A stretch of DNA of 64,000 bases, taken from NCBI GenBank assembly GCA_964017195.1, contig OZ024896.1, positions 31,469,430-31,533,429 of the forward strand, read 5' to 3'. Source of the stretch: Siderastrea radians (Eukaryota; Cnidaria; Anthozoa; Scleractinia; Rhizangiidae). The notes beneath the pieces were generated by a model. The model made no database searches, had not been told where the DNA came from, and saw only the letters and a list, made by a program, of their open reading frames with translations. Positions 33,267 to 46,400 of the stretch are shown here, in pieces (within the stretch, counting starts at the first letter, position 1; each line of letters starts with the position of its first letter). A program made the position numbers and the translations under genes.

Positions 33267-34796
33267 CAGGGACCGCACGGCCTATTTTAAAGTGGGGGGC
33301 TAACTCGGTCGGGGTATGTGGGGGGGGGGGGGGATGGGGGGAGGAGTGGTGACAGCCTCACGTGAATTTTTTTGTCTTTTTAGTGACTTACAATGCATCT
33401 AGGGCGGCCAAGTGTGTTAAAAGTTGTCAGTTTACACCCATCATATAGAACACGCGCAGTATAAATTGGAACATGGAAACACATGGACCATGTACAATAT
33501 AAATTGATTGAAGTATATAGACCATTAGTAAGGGATCAAAGCTAAACTAAGGGTCTCAAACTCTTCGAACTAACCAGTGATTAATAATGTTGATACTTAG
33601 GGCACGTTTTGGTGGTCTAATCCCGAACAGAAGACAGTATACAGTTAGTGTGTTTTCTCAGTATGGACACTATTCCCTTCCCTCAGTAATCTATTGACGA
33701 TTACAAAATGAACGGAATGCGGTCGGAATGTTTTGGTTTATCAGAATAGAAAAACTCGCGTTCTTTTAGGGATTCAGTGTTCTGGAAATATCTGTTATTC
33801 CTAAACCGGAACAGGAACAGCCAGGATAGTTCCAAAATAATGCACCTGAGCCTGTTCTTTCATCTCTACACACATTTTAAGTCATATCCGGCAAGGTGCA
33901 AATGTTGACGTATTCGCATTTAAGATCTCAAACTCAAAAACGTTTTTCTTAAGACTTGAACAAACAAACCTGTCGTCATATTACACAATAAGGCCATCTA
34001 AGAAAGCTTAGCTGAGTATCGTGAGCTATATATTTCACCAAAGTCAGTGTGTCGGTATGTCCTGACTGCTGCATGAATGCCTTATTTCTCATCGTTAGGA
34101 GCGACAGAGATCATTCGGCAAAACGTTTGGCAGCTATCCTAGTTAGAAAGTTTACATGCGTATAGAGAAGCTTGAAGAAGTTACGTTGATATTCAGCAAA
34201 GATCAAAGCACGCTGTTGCCAGTAATCCTATCTGGAGACAGACTGCAGTTCGTAGTGCCGGGCCAGACAAAAACGAGAGTTGACAAAAATTCATACTCTT
34301 TAAGAGCAGAAGGGAGTCAATGAGAGTTCACGAGAGTTAGAGGCCAAAAGATAGCGAGAATGTCAACTTCAGTCAATTGGAATTAGAATCCGAGCAGGTT
34401 CAAACTCTTCAAGATACAAAAAATGAAAATGATGTGAACTGCGGAAATACAAATGAAACTACAAAGTTCTGCGGTGTCATTTCTTCAAGAATCAGTTCCT
34501 TAGAGCGCACGTGAGTATCAACTAAACAAGCCGAATGGGAGCCAGGCGATTTGAACTTTTCTGGGCGGAGTATTTCGTTTCTTTTGCGTTACTGTTTGGT
34601 CCATATGAAAATTACATCTAACTGGGAGAAACTAAGTACTGGTCAACACTGAAACTAATCACTGACTAATGAATTTTCCAACTTTTAAATTTTTATTTAT
34701 TTTATTTATTTTTATTTATTCATTTTTGGCATCAAAAAGTGGGGGGGGGGGGGGGGGGGCTAAAGCCCCCTGAGCCCACCCATCGCGCGGTCCCTG
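33267..34796. mobile_element. hAT-like non-autonomous element with G-run ends, about 1.5 kb
   Basis: The ends are CAGGGACCGCACGG and the inverse CGCGCGGTCCCTG. Just inside each lies a long homopolymer G run next to GGGGGGCTAA / GGGGGGCTAAAGCCCCC. The CAGGG start fits hAT termini, but I could not find a convincing 8-bp duplication. The inside has no transposase. Confidence 0.6.
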
Positions 34797-35156
34797 AATA
34801 TTTAATTCAATTAGATGATTCATCATTACCCATTCAGAATTAATCCCTAAAATAATGGCCAAGACGACAAAAAATCTATGCCTTATTACTAACTTGTAGG
34901 CAAAATCATGGCACTTCAGTTCAGACAAAAGAGGTTTTAAAAAATCTATGTCCGAATAGGAGATGAAAACGGCTTCGTCAAACACTTTACTACACTGTGA
35001 AGGACATTTTGTTGTAATGATTATTTGACCTCACAAACATTGTTTTTTGCGCAATCAGTTTCCTTTGGTTCAAAAATGATCTCAAACGGTGCTCAATTTC
35101 AACCAAGGACTGAAAAAATTCAAGCATCGTTTTGCAAAATAAAAAGGAACAAATTA

Positions 35157-35400
35157 CCACAGGATACTTGTTTCTAGAACCTTTTTTTGAAGAGGGGATA
35201 ATCGCCTACCGAGAATCAGGGAGTAAGGAGCCATAAGAAAACGAACAAACAAGCCAGGAACAAAAAACAAACAAACAAAACGAAACAAAAACCCTAAAAA
35301 AACTCCTAGCAAAGAAGAGCAAAAAAACAAAAACAAACAAACAAACAAAACAATAGAAACAAGACAAAACAAAAATGCAAACAAAAAGCACATCTAGAGA
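35157..35400. repeat. AAACA-rich low-complexity tract
   Basis: Many AAACAAACAAA units. The minus-strand Phe/Leu/Cys-rich reading frames across it are artefacts of this composition. Confidence 0.7.
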
Positions 35401-35563
35401 CATTATTCCCCGTCAAAAAGAAGTTTAATGATCTTCTTTCCAAAAAGTTACAGTTTAATCTTTGCAAGCTGCATTTTCTGCTGTACTAGTTGAACAAGTT
35501 CTTGTTCCTACTGAAGCGTATCCCAGGCACCAGTTTCCGCAGCGAATGTCAGGAGAACTTGTT

Positions 35564-37179
35564 TCATTCACATCTGTAGCGAACCTGTTGATTTTGAAAT
35601 AATATCGGGACAAGTTAATACCTTGCGAGAGGGGAGGGGGAATATTTTACCGTGATTGTTTCAGTCAGGCTCAACATAAAACATAACAAATCTCCAATTT
35701 TCATTTTGTAACTGAAGTACAGAAAAGCAAATAGATATACAGAATGTTTCATATACAGTGGAACGCCGACATAACGAAACCACATATAACGAACGCCCCG
35801 GTATAACAACTAGGGATTTTGTCCTGATGTAGCAAGAAACTCTCTGAAATCAGTGACATTAAAAGAAAGTGTTGGCACAAAGTAAGAAGAATATCGACAA
35901 TTTAAGCTCACTGAAAGGATCTTACCTCCAGATATTTAGATGTACCGAAGCAAGGATCACCAAACTTTCCGTTATTAGCAATCAAAGTGCACCCTGAACG
36001 TCCTTGACAATCATCGCGCACTTTGCCAAGCGCCCCTGCAGCTCCGCAGTTTGTGGTTCGTATCGGCCCTCCACAGATATGGGCGCCAGTCAAACGACCG
36101 TAGTTCGCTGTTAGGATATTGATTTTTTTGTTGCTTTGGCAATGGATTGAAAGGGAGCCACCCTCACAAACTTGCACCAGTCTTCCATCTAGTCCTGAAC
36201 TGGACACGCAGCTGTACGTCACCTGAGTTTGAGAAAGACGAAAACAACAATCGGTCTTTCCCTTTTCTGTCTTTTCTTTTTTGAAAATCATCTCCTATGA
36301 GGTACTTAACATTGAATTTCTTTACTTTATTACTAGATCAAATGAAGAGGCTCCTTTGTTTTTATATAATTTATTTCTAAACACTGTTTAATTCCTCACA
36401 TGCACCACGTCCGTAAATTTACTGGAATATGCTTCAATCTTAAAGTTGTATGTAGACAATATAGTCGAAATGTTCAACCAGTTGGTTGCCCTTCTTCATT
36501 CGGTAATTTTGTAGTGGTGGAAAATGGGTCAGTCTTTAGTGCAGATGGTCTATTACGTAGCGTATACCTTTCATTACAATAAATTTGAACTAAAACTGTT
36601 TATTTAGGAGATTTCAAGGCATTGTCTGGGGACACCGCTTATGTTTTTATAGCACTAATCAAGTGCTATCCATGAAAGGGGAAGTATTAATTATTCATCA
36701 CCCTCCCAGGCTCCTATTCTTCTGGACATTTTTGTCAGGTCTCAGTTAAGGAATCCATGTTGAACTTACCTCCAGGTATTTCTCGGTGCCAAAACACGGG
36801 TCTCCAAAAGCGGCGCTTGTTGCATGCAGAATGCAGCTTCTTTGGCCTTGGCATCTATGCCTAGCTACCCTTAGTGAGCTTCCGGCATGGCACCACGTGT
36901 TACCATCATGCCCACGGAACGCACACACGCCTTTCTGAGTTCGTCCATACGTCGCGCGCTGGATAAAGATCTCTTTGGATCCGCAGTTGATTGTCATATG
37001 AGAACCTTCACAAGCTCGTCGAAATTCTGATGATGATGCAAAGAAGTTCGTTCAGTAGTGGTTAAATTGTTTAATTATGTAGCTTATTCGCGGGAAAGTA
37101 GACTGAAGAAGAGATAAAAAATGTTACCTGCACTAACAAATAACCCTGGAATGAGAAACAAAACCAACAAATGCAACAT
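35564..37179 (-). CDS. Secreted two-domain SUEL/rhamnose-binding lectin
   Basis: Lectins of this type bind rhamnose or galactose and often act in innate recognition or egg coats. There are four coding exons: 37179-37128, 37026-36770, 36222-35926 and 35584-35564, with matching GT/AG sites and phases (208 residues). Exon 1 encodes a signal peptide starting MLHLLVLFLIPGLFVSAG. Exon 2 encodes one SUEL domain (ACEGSHMTINC, RATYGR, CQGQRSC, FGDPCFGTEKYLE). Exon 3 starts with the closing VTYSC of that domain and encodes the second (QVCEGGSLSIHC, ANYGRLTGAHICGG, CQGRSGC, FGDPCFGTSKYLE). Exon 4 adds only VRYRCE and a stop, which closes domain 2 in the family's usual YLEVxYxC manner. Both domains keep the YGR and DPC sugar-binding motifs. 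A partial copy of exon 3 lies at 55.6 kb. Confidence 0.88.
35755..35830. mobile_element. pogo/Tigger-like terminal fragment
   Basis: ACAGTGGAACGCCGACATAA followed by CGAACGCCCCGGTATAAC resembles the end seen at 20,090. Only one end is recognisable. It lies in the last intron of the lectin gene. Confidence 0.5.
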
Positions 37180-37469
37180 CTTCCCTCGTGGCTTGAATCT
37201 TCAGAGAAGTGAGTTCTAAAACAAAAAGACAATCAGCGCAGAAAGTCATCAGTCGTGCGAATTGAACAAGACAATAGTGCAATTTTCTTAATTTTATAAT
37301 GATGTTATAACCGAAAGTTCGCTTCTGTGTACTCTTTGTGCCCCTCATACGCTAATTTCAAAGGTGCCTGTGTCTGGAATATTTTACCCGGCTAATCGGC
37401 TATAATCAATGAATATGTGAATTAATTTTAAACACCTATAAATTCCTAAAAGAGTGCAAACATTTCCTT

Positions 37470-37675
37470 GACCCTTTAAGGCCCAGCATTTACCTATACA
37501 AACTCTTCTTACTTGTTTTCTTGCGTACAAATTGGGGAGAACTTGCTTGAAATATCGAGAAAATTCATCTTTGGTGATCATGTCCATAATTCTCGTGACC
37601 CGTATGTGTTAGAATGCACTGAAGGCGGATGAGGAGAAACACGATGCTGATCACAGTTTGTGCTCATAGCGTTAA
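37470..37675. mobile_element. MITE of the AACCCTTTAAGGCCC family
   Basis: It starts ACCCTTTAAGGCCCAGCATT and ends near CTCATAGCGTTAAAGG. The inner GAAAATTCATCTTTGGTGAT and GATGAGGAGAAA match the copies at 60.6 and 15.5 kb. Confidence 0.6.
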
Positions 37676-39309
<1,634 letters not shown>

Positions 39310-42300
39310 ACCGTATTGCTGTAGTGACTGGATAATTGCGTTTCGCTTTGGTTCTGAACAACAAAAATGGTTTAACAGACTGAAATCTCCCGTTTGCAAC
39401 CAGATTTCACTCAACAGTAAACAAGAACCTGAAGAGTTCACGTAAGTTGTATTTTATTGACGACATGAGATTTGCCTGTTATCCATTCCAGAGAGAACCA
39501 CGTTTGCAAACTCTTTAACAAGTGTTGTTAAGCGAATTGTACTCAATTACGCACTTAAGTTCTCGTCAAGGTTAAGGAAATTGCCTGTCATTCACATGGC
39601 TGGAATCTGCGACAAACAGATAATAGCCGTTTCCGCCCCGGCAAAACCACTTGATCACCGAAAAGCGTTTTTTGTATTCCGGATTAAAGTTTCTTTTTAG
39701 GGTAAACCATGTTCAAACAAGCTGCTAGTAGTTCACGCAACGACGAACATCATGATCAGCGACTTAAACTGTTCAGATTCTATGCCTTCCACAGGCGTAA
39801 CTCCGTTCACTGGAGGAATTTTAAAAGCTAGTATAAAGTTAGCTATTCCCAAAAAAAATTATTCCTCTCGCTTTACCTTTTCCCTAGAAAAAAAGGCAGA
39901 ATTAAACCATCTTTTGAGATCTACTTTCTTAGTTAGTTTGTCAATTGAGCGGTTTAAAAAAATTTTTTAATCCATTAGTTGCTATTGCCGCTCGTGTTCT
40001 GTGCAACAGTTCTTCGTCAGCCTCAACCGAGTCAGAACTGAAAAGAATCGCTTTATTTTCAAATTAAATTAATTATCACTCACGACAAGCATATGAGAAT
40101 TTATAGCTTCAGAGCAACTTGCTATACTTCCATTTTGTTTAAAAGCTTTCCAGTGTTCCAGCTCACACTGACTTAAATACTTCGCTTGTTTTTTAACAAG
40201 AGTGAATAGAAAACGGCCGGGATGGTAGTTCAACACCTAAACTGGGTCAATTGGCAAGGATGCAGCAGGGTTTTGTAAACTTTTGAATCTTTTGAATTGA
40301 CATGGTATAGCTAGAAATTGGGAATTATCGCAGTAGATGTACGCAAAGCACCGCTATGCAGCAGCTTCAACGAGCACTTGAAGCCCCACAAAGCGATAAT
40401 CTCTTTCCATGGAACTCACTTTTGCACAGATATCACACAGTTCAAGTATTTGACTACATTTACTTTGCATCGAATCTCTTCATAGCTTCCCGAGTTTGTA
40501 GGCTTACAGTTTCAAACAACCCACAGAAATCATTCCGGTTAGTCGCAACTGAACACGAATTACTTTGTCGTCAAACTTAACTTGTAGTTGCAATACTATT
40601 TTAACTTACCATGTCCACTTACTTCTGTACCATTTTATCTTAAATAACATGGACTTACCGTAATTGTGCTTGCCTCTTAAACTCATAGAAAGAGAGCTTC
40701 GGATGGTAACAACAAGAAAGGGCGCGACTTTTTATAACATAGAACAAATGAGACAATCCAATCAAATTGCACGAGAACGCCGGCTTCCTGTTACGTGTTT
40801 AGGCCCTTCAGTCAAGTACGGCTTGAATTTGTTGTCATAGGATCCTAGCTTTCGTGACCTTCAGAAAAATATTATGACATGATGAAAACACTTCAATTGT
40901 TTCCTGCGTAATTTATATTTGCACATTTCCTCAACAGCTTCAAACATACACGAAATATAGCGAAACCAAACGGCATCCATTCAATATCACACAGTGTTGA
41001 TTAATTCCTCCTGCTTAAGTTAACTCTTCCTGTCTGCCCAACAACTCTCTTAAACCTCTACAAATTTCACTTTGATTTCAGGTAGATAAAAGAATAGCGT
41101 CTTCTCGTTCTATTTCTCTCTCGCCTTATTTCATTGGGAATTTCAAAACACCTTTTTCTGTCATAAAAATCACCAACAGGGGTCAATTGCCCTGTTTGCA
41201 TCATTGATTTCATCCCGAGATACGTTTCATCCCAGGATGACTTTCATCTCCTCCCGGGATGACTTTCATCTCGGTGTCTTGCCGTTTACCTGTATGTGTT
41301 TACATGATTTGGAGCTAAAATGCGTTCACCGCGGGATGATTTCATCCCTGTGCTGAAGACCGGGATTACAGTGATCAATTCAGTCAGCTTTCCAAGCAAA
41401 TTATCCCGCATCAAACAACAAATTTGTGTATTATGTGGTTGGTTCTCTCACCCTTAGACAGGGTCACGATTAAAAGGGTTTTGATTATTTCATATTATTT
41501 CTCTGATGACTCTGTTTTCCCCTCTTTCTTCAGAACTGCAAGAATACTTTCAAATCAATATATAAATACAGAATTAATCTACTGAATTGTTTACAAAGCT
41601 TTTTGTTCAAGCAGCAATACATTATTCAAATATTAAACTTGGTTGAAAACAGGAGAATTCTACTGTCTTGTCAGTTTCAGCATTCCAGTAACTCTTACAA
41701 TAACAAAAAGAAAAAGATTGATTTGTACTTAAAAACATGACTCTGTAGATCAAAAAAGGAAATAAATCTCAGGACCCATTCTTGTCTCAACGCAACTTTC
41801 TTTGGTATCAGTGAGGCAATGTAAAAAGCAAGGATTAAAGTGAGCATCGCATTCATTTGCTGAAGTGACTGGATATTTGCTTTTTTTGCTCTTTGGTTCT
41901 TTGTTTTCTTTTAAGACTGGGCAACAAAACGAGATGGTTCAACAGACTGAAATCTCCTTTGCAACCAGATTTCACCGCAAACGGTAAAGAAACTGAACAG
42001 TTAATTCACGCTTTCAGTGCCATCTCTCTACGCCTAAGTTGTAATTTATCGACTAAATAATTTTTGCCTGGAATGCTAAGCACACTGTACTCGGTTACGA
42101 TCGATCGTCGGAGTTAAGGAAATTGCGTTATTCACGTGGTTGGTATCTATGACGAACAAGTGATAATTAATCAATAGACTACTATGACAAAGCCACACAA
42201 ACGTCAATATTTTTTCCTTGTCGAAATCAACAATTCCAAAAACAAAACCAGTCGATAACCTTTTTGACATCAGCATCAATATCAATGTGTATTAAGGTCG
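39310..42300. repeat. Diverged non-coding module, left copies
   Basis: It contains GTGACTGGATAATTGCGTTT (39.3 kb) and GTGACTGGATATTTGC (41.9 kb), ATTCACRTGGYTGGWATCT at 39.6 and 42.1 kb, TCTCGTTCTATTTCTCTCTC (41.1 kb) and TTCAGAACTGCAAGAATAC (41.5 kb). The same landmarks recur in the same order at 51.9-55.0 kb. No coding potential seen. Confidence 0.7.
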
Positions 42301-43034
42301 GCTAATTAGCTCCAGGGAGCAGAAGTTCAGTACTGATTTTTATTCAGTTCTCAGTGTGTGGCTTAAATTTTCCCGTTTACTTTGTGTGTTTTAGTAACGA
42401 GGTGAGATACCATATCCGTTGTGGCGGAATATAAACTTGTTTCGTGTTAAGCATGTTTTGACGCACCTAGTTTTGAAAATGATCAAAGAGGATTGGAATG
42501 TACAACATTCATCACAAGAAAGGTTTTATACTGGACTAAAAATTTTGCAGTGGAAAATTTTAGTCGCAATTAAAGGGTGTAGCGTTATCAATCCTTTTCC
42601 TTTGAAATATTTTTTCAAAGGTGAAATCTGATGAATATTACAGGTGGGATTCTGCGAAACAATCAACAGCAAAGATTTTAACGCATTGTTCGGTCTCATA
42701 ATTATTAGTACAAGCAATAACGATTGTACTTTTTCTTTTTGGAGTAAACCATAATCGAGCAAACTTTTTTTAAAATCTGGCATTAAGCTTTCTGTGAAAT
42801 GGAAAATAAATAACTTTGTCTTTCTGTCCCGTCTACGAACAAACTGTTGTACATGGTGTACACTCGGACCTAAGTTCGTTTATCATACAGCCATCGATTG
42901 GAACAACCCAGAGTCAGGGATCAAAACCGAAGAAACTTTTTTATCACTTCACTTGCTTCGTCATCCTTGTTGTCCTTTCCTGACATTGTCTTTCGTAGCC
43001 CAGTGTATTGCAATGTTGTTTGTCCTTTTTTACA
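42301..43034. other. Sequence between module copies and the 8.7-kb element; no gene seen
   Basis: Only short ORFs without recognisable content. It ends with TTTACA at 43,029-43,034, the left target duplication of the large element. Confidence 0.5.
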
Positions 43035-43145
43035 ACACCCCTCTGTAACAGACCCAGTGGAATCTTTATCTTCACTGGGTTTTTGGAAAAAACGTCACTG
43101 GGTTGGCAAATTTCCCACTGGGTCGGCTTATTTTCCGGTGGGTTT
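43035..43145. repeat. Left inverted end and subterminal CACTGGGT repeats
   Basis: It contains the terminal inverted repeat (43,035-43,062), then CACTGGGT at about 43,073, 43,096 and 43,117, and a variant CGGTGGGT at about 43,136. Candidate transposase-binding sites. Confidence 0.75.
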
Positions 43146-43401
43146 TTTTTCATAAGCTTATTCGATACAAAAATGGCCAGTTGTCGAAAATGAGAGGTTT
43201 CTATTGCTTTTCCATTATCCCCTTCCCCGCAAGTGGCTTCTTTATAGCGGCTAAATTGAAGGAACTGTCTTGGTCCAGGGAGGAATTAAAGAGGATTATC
43301 GCACAAAAAGTGTAACCTAAGTTAGCAAAGTTACAGCAAGAATCAATGTGGGATCACTAACCTTCTTGAGACATGCAAAGGTCAGAGAACGGCCATCAAA
43401 C

Positions 43402-46400
43402 TCATCGTAAACAAGCAATGATGTCTTGATATCTGTTCCCTCTGCCTCTTCTTTGCCTACGATCTTGATATACCACGGTCTCTTGTGCCTCATGATCACT
43501 TTCTGAAGGTTCAGCAACTTCTGTACATGTTTCTGTGCCCGCCGTGGATCTTTCCTCGCACACGTCTTCATGTGATTCATCTGATTGCAATGCCCGCTTG
43601 ATGGAATCTTCAAATTGCTCTGCTATCTCCAGAATTTCGCCGTATGTTTCTGTTGTCATCAAGAATTTAGTTTCCGTCACTGTGACAACCTCCTCCAAGA
43701 ACAAGGTCACTACCCCGTCGTTTCCATCACGCAGCACATGCGCATATCTCATGGAAGCATTCTTCCAGTTGAGATCTAGGGAATAGCAAATGTTGACATC
43801 ATCTCGTGCAGTTTCAACAAGAAAGTCCCCGCGGACTTTGGATCGAGGGCCAAGACTTCTTAGAGATACATTATGGGTTACTCTCAACAAATTGAAAGGC
43901 AACCCGTCAGTTCCACGAAAGGCTACTACCTCTCCCACTTCGAAAGCGTTACTGTTGACATAACTAGAAACATCATCCTGATCATGCACGGCGGCTACAG
44001 CGACAGCATCTTCTTGTGGAGTCGTTGAGGGTGTGAATATGGAATCCTGTATGGGTGTCGCATTTAAGGGGCGCCTGGTTGCATGCTGGCCAATAATTGT
44101 CGGTGGTGTTCCATACTTCCTCTTCTGGAAATCTCTTAAAGTTTTCATGGGTCTGGACTTGGTAGCCATGTGAATACCCCTAAGCTTCGCCTTTTGGTCA
44201 TCAGTCAAGTTTCCTTTACATCCAAGCATGCTCACATACCCCCGACAAAACGCCATCCTCCCAATGTACAACTGCTTTCTTAACAAAGCTGGGTCAATGT
44301 CCTTACCATTTTCCAAGTTGGTCTTAACTTTCCTTAAGTCTTCAGTAGTAAAGCAATGTTCATGTCTCTGTTGGAACATCGCCCACATTGCGTCCGAAGA
44401 GGTCTCGTTGTCGTCAGAGCCTACAGCAGCATACGTGTAAGTGGAGGACACCTCATCTCTTGTTCTCCTGACACTGACGTTTTGACACATGGTGTTATCT
44501 GAAGTGACAGCAGGGATGACGAAGTGAAAAGCCTCAGTGGCGACACGTTTGGAAAACTGTAGAACAGTTGGGTTATTTCCTGGGTTCTTCTCAGTCACAT
44601 GGCCATAGAATCCCTCAATCATGCGCGTGCCAAGAGTCTTAACTTTGATTTCGTTCAGAAGATTCTCCTTTCCGGTGTACTTGAAATAGTCTGACAGATA
44701 CTGTACACCATTCACAAGAGTTACGTAAAATCCTTCTGCTGTACGTGAAGCCATAGATCCATTGGTTATATCAAGTGAAACAGCACCGGTGTAAGTTCGT
44801 ATGTCTGTGATAATACTTTTTAACTTGTCAGCTGCCGTGATGATATCTGGAAGTGAATCGACCAATGTCTTGTTCCTTACAGAGGAAGCGTGAAGTGGAT
44901 CAGATGAACGAGCTCTTTCTGACACTAATCCCATTGATTCAGCAATATCGTGCCATGTAGACTGAAACTGGACAAGGCCTTTTAAAGAAGATGCCATTCG
45001 GATAGCACCTTGGAATTCTGACGGGTGCTCTGCTACGTACAAACATGCGCCCCGCGCCGCTACACCAGCGGGAAAACACAGTTTGGCGGAGTTGCTAGGT
45101 CCATCAGTTTGATCAGGATCATTGAGGTGCCCTAGAATCACAGCAGCCGACTGCTCTGAAAAATTGATCTTGAAAATACAATGCTTTAGGTGGTCAGAGA
45201 AGTAGATCTCTCCATCCATTTCACAGAGCCCGAAAGGAAATGCAACACCATGTGCAGCACCAAACTTGAAAGCTTCTTTCACGCCACTGTCTTCGATTAT
45301 GACAACCTTTACTTCTCCACTCAGTTCGTCAGTGGATAAGCAGTCTGTTACAACAATTACATTATCCGCAAAGTAGAGGCAATCTATTGGGTGGCTTAAT
45401 TCGGGACTCTCGATAGTGCGGCATATTGTAATTGAAGTGTAATCATCAGAGAGAGCACAGAGATAAATCTTGCCTGCAACAGGATTGGTCACCAACACTT
45501 GTTCTTTATTTGGAAGACCGCTGCGAATACTAAATGGCTGAAATTGCTGACTCTGGCCAAGTACTTTTAAGGTGCTTACAGACGTCTTGTATGATGGATG
45601 GCGAACAATTCGTGCAACGTTTTTCACGATCCTTATTGAGCACAGCTTTGAGTCACAAACAAGTAAATCCTGTTCGCCGTTAGTCAAAGCCAAGCCAGAA
45701 ATAGAAACCCATTTTCCTTTCTCTGAGGGAACACTCTCTGGTGCGAAAGGGACATCGTCATCTGGAACTCCTTGATAATTCACCTGTGCACTTCCTTTCG
45801 ATATCGGGATCAACTTTCGTGGCAATGGTGTCTGTCTGTAACACGATAGGGACTGATTGGAATCGTCAGTGTAGTATACAACACCTGCCTTTGATATCAC
45901 CAGAAACAATGGAGAGGAGATGCCCGAGTGATCTTCGGCAAACCAAGGCCTACGAAGTTCTGGAATGTCAGTCCTTACCAGTTTCTCAACTTCTCCACAA
46001 GCATTGATCACTGACTCACTAACTCTTTGCAAGCTCTGCTCATCAGAGTGTTTGTCTAACTGGGATATGGCTTTGTGTGATACCCCTTTCAACATTCTTT
46101 CCACAACATCATCTTTTGCCGAGGATAGAAGCAAAGATAAATCTGTTGAGTCATATGAGTGACGACCATCAAAATGCGTACCCCTCTCCAAAGAAGCTTG
46201 AGCATTTTTAACCTGGTGGCCGATGTCATGGATGTGGTAGAAAGGGAATTGCAGAGGGCCGTCACCATCTCGAAATGATTCAACTGAGGTCGATATCTCC
46301 TTCCCAAACTTCTCGTATGCGGACTCTTGGTCAGATATTGAAAGAAGTATGCGTGCTCGAGTGCATGTGATGTCCTCCCCTGTTCTAATTCTCCCAATGC

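Noticed and set aside
35154..35403. Phe/Cys-rich membrane-like minus-strand ORFs
   Set aside because: They arise from an AAACA-rich low-complexity tract.
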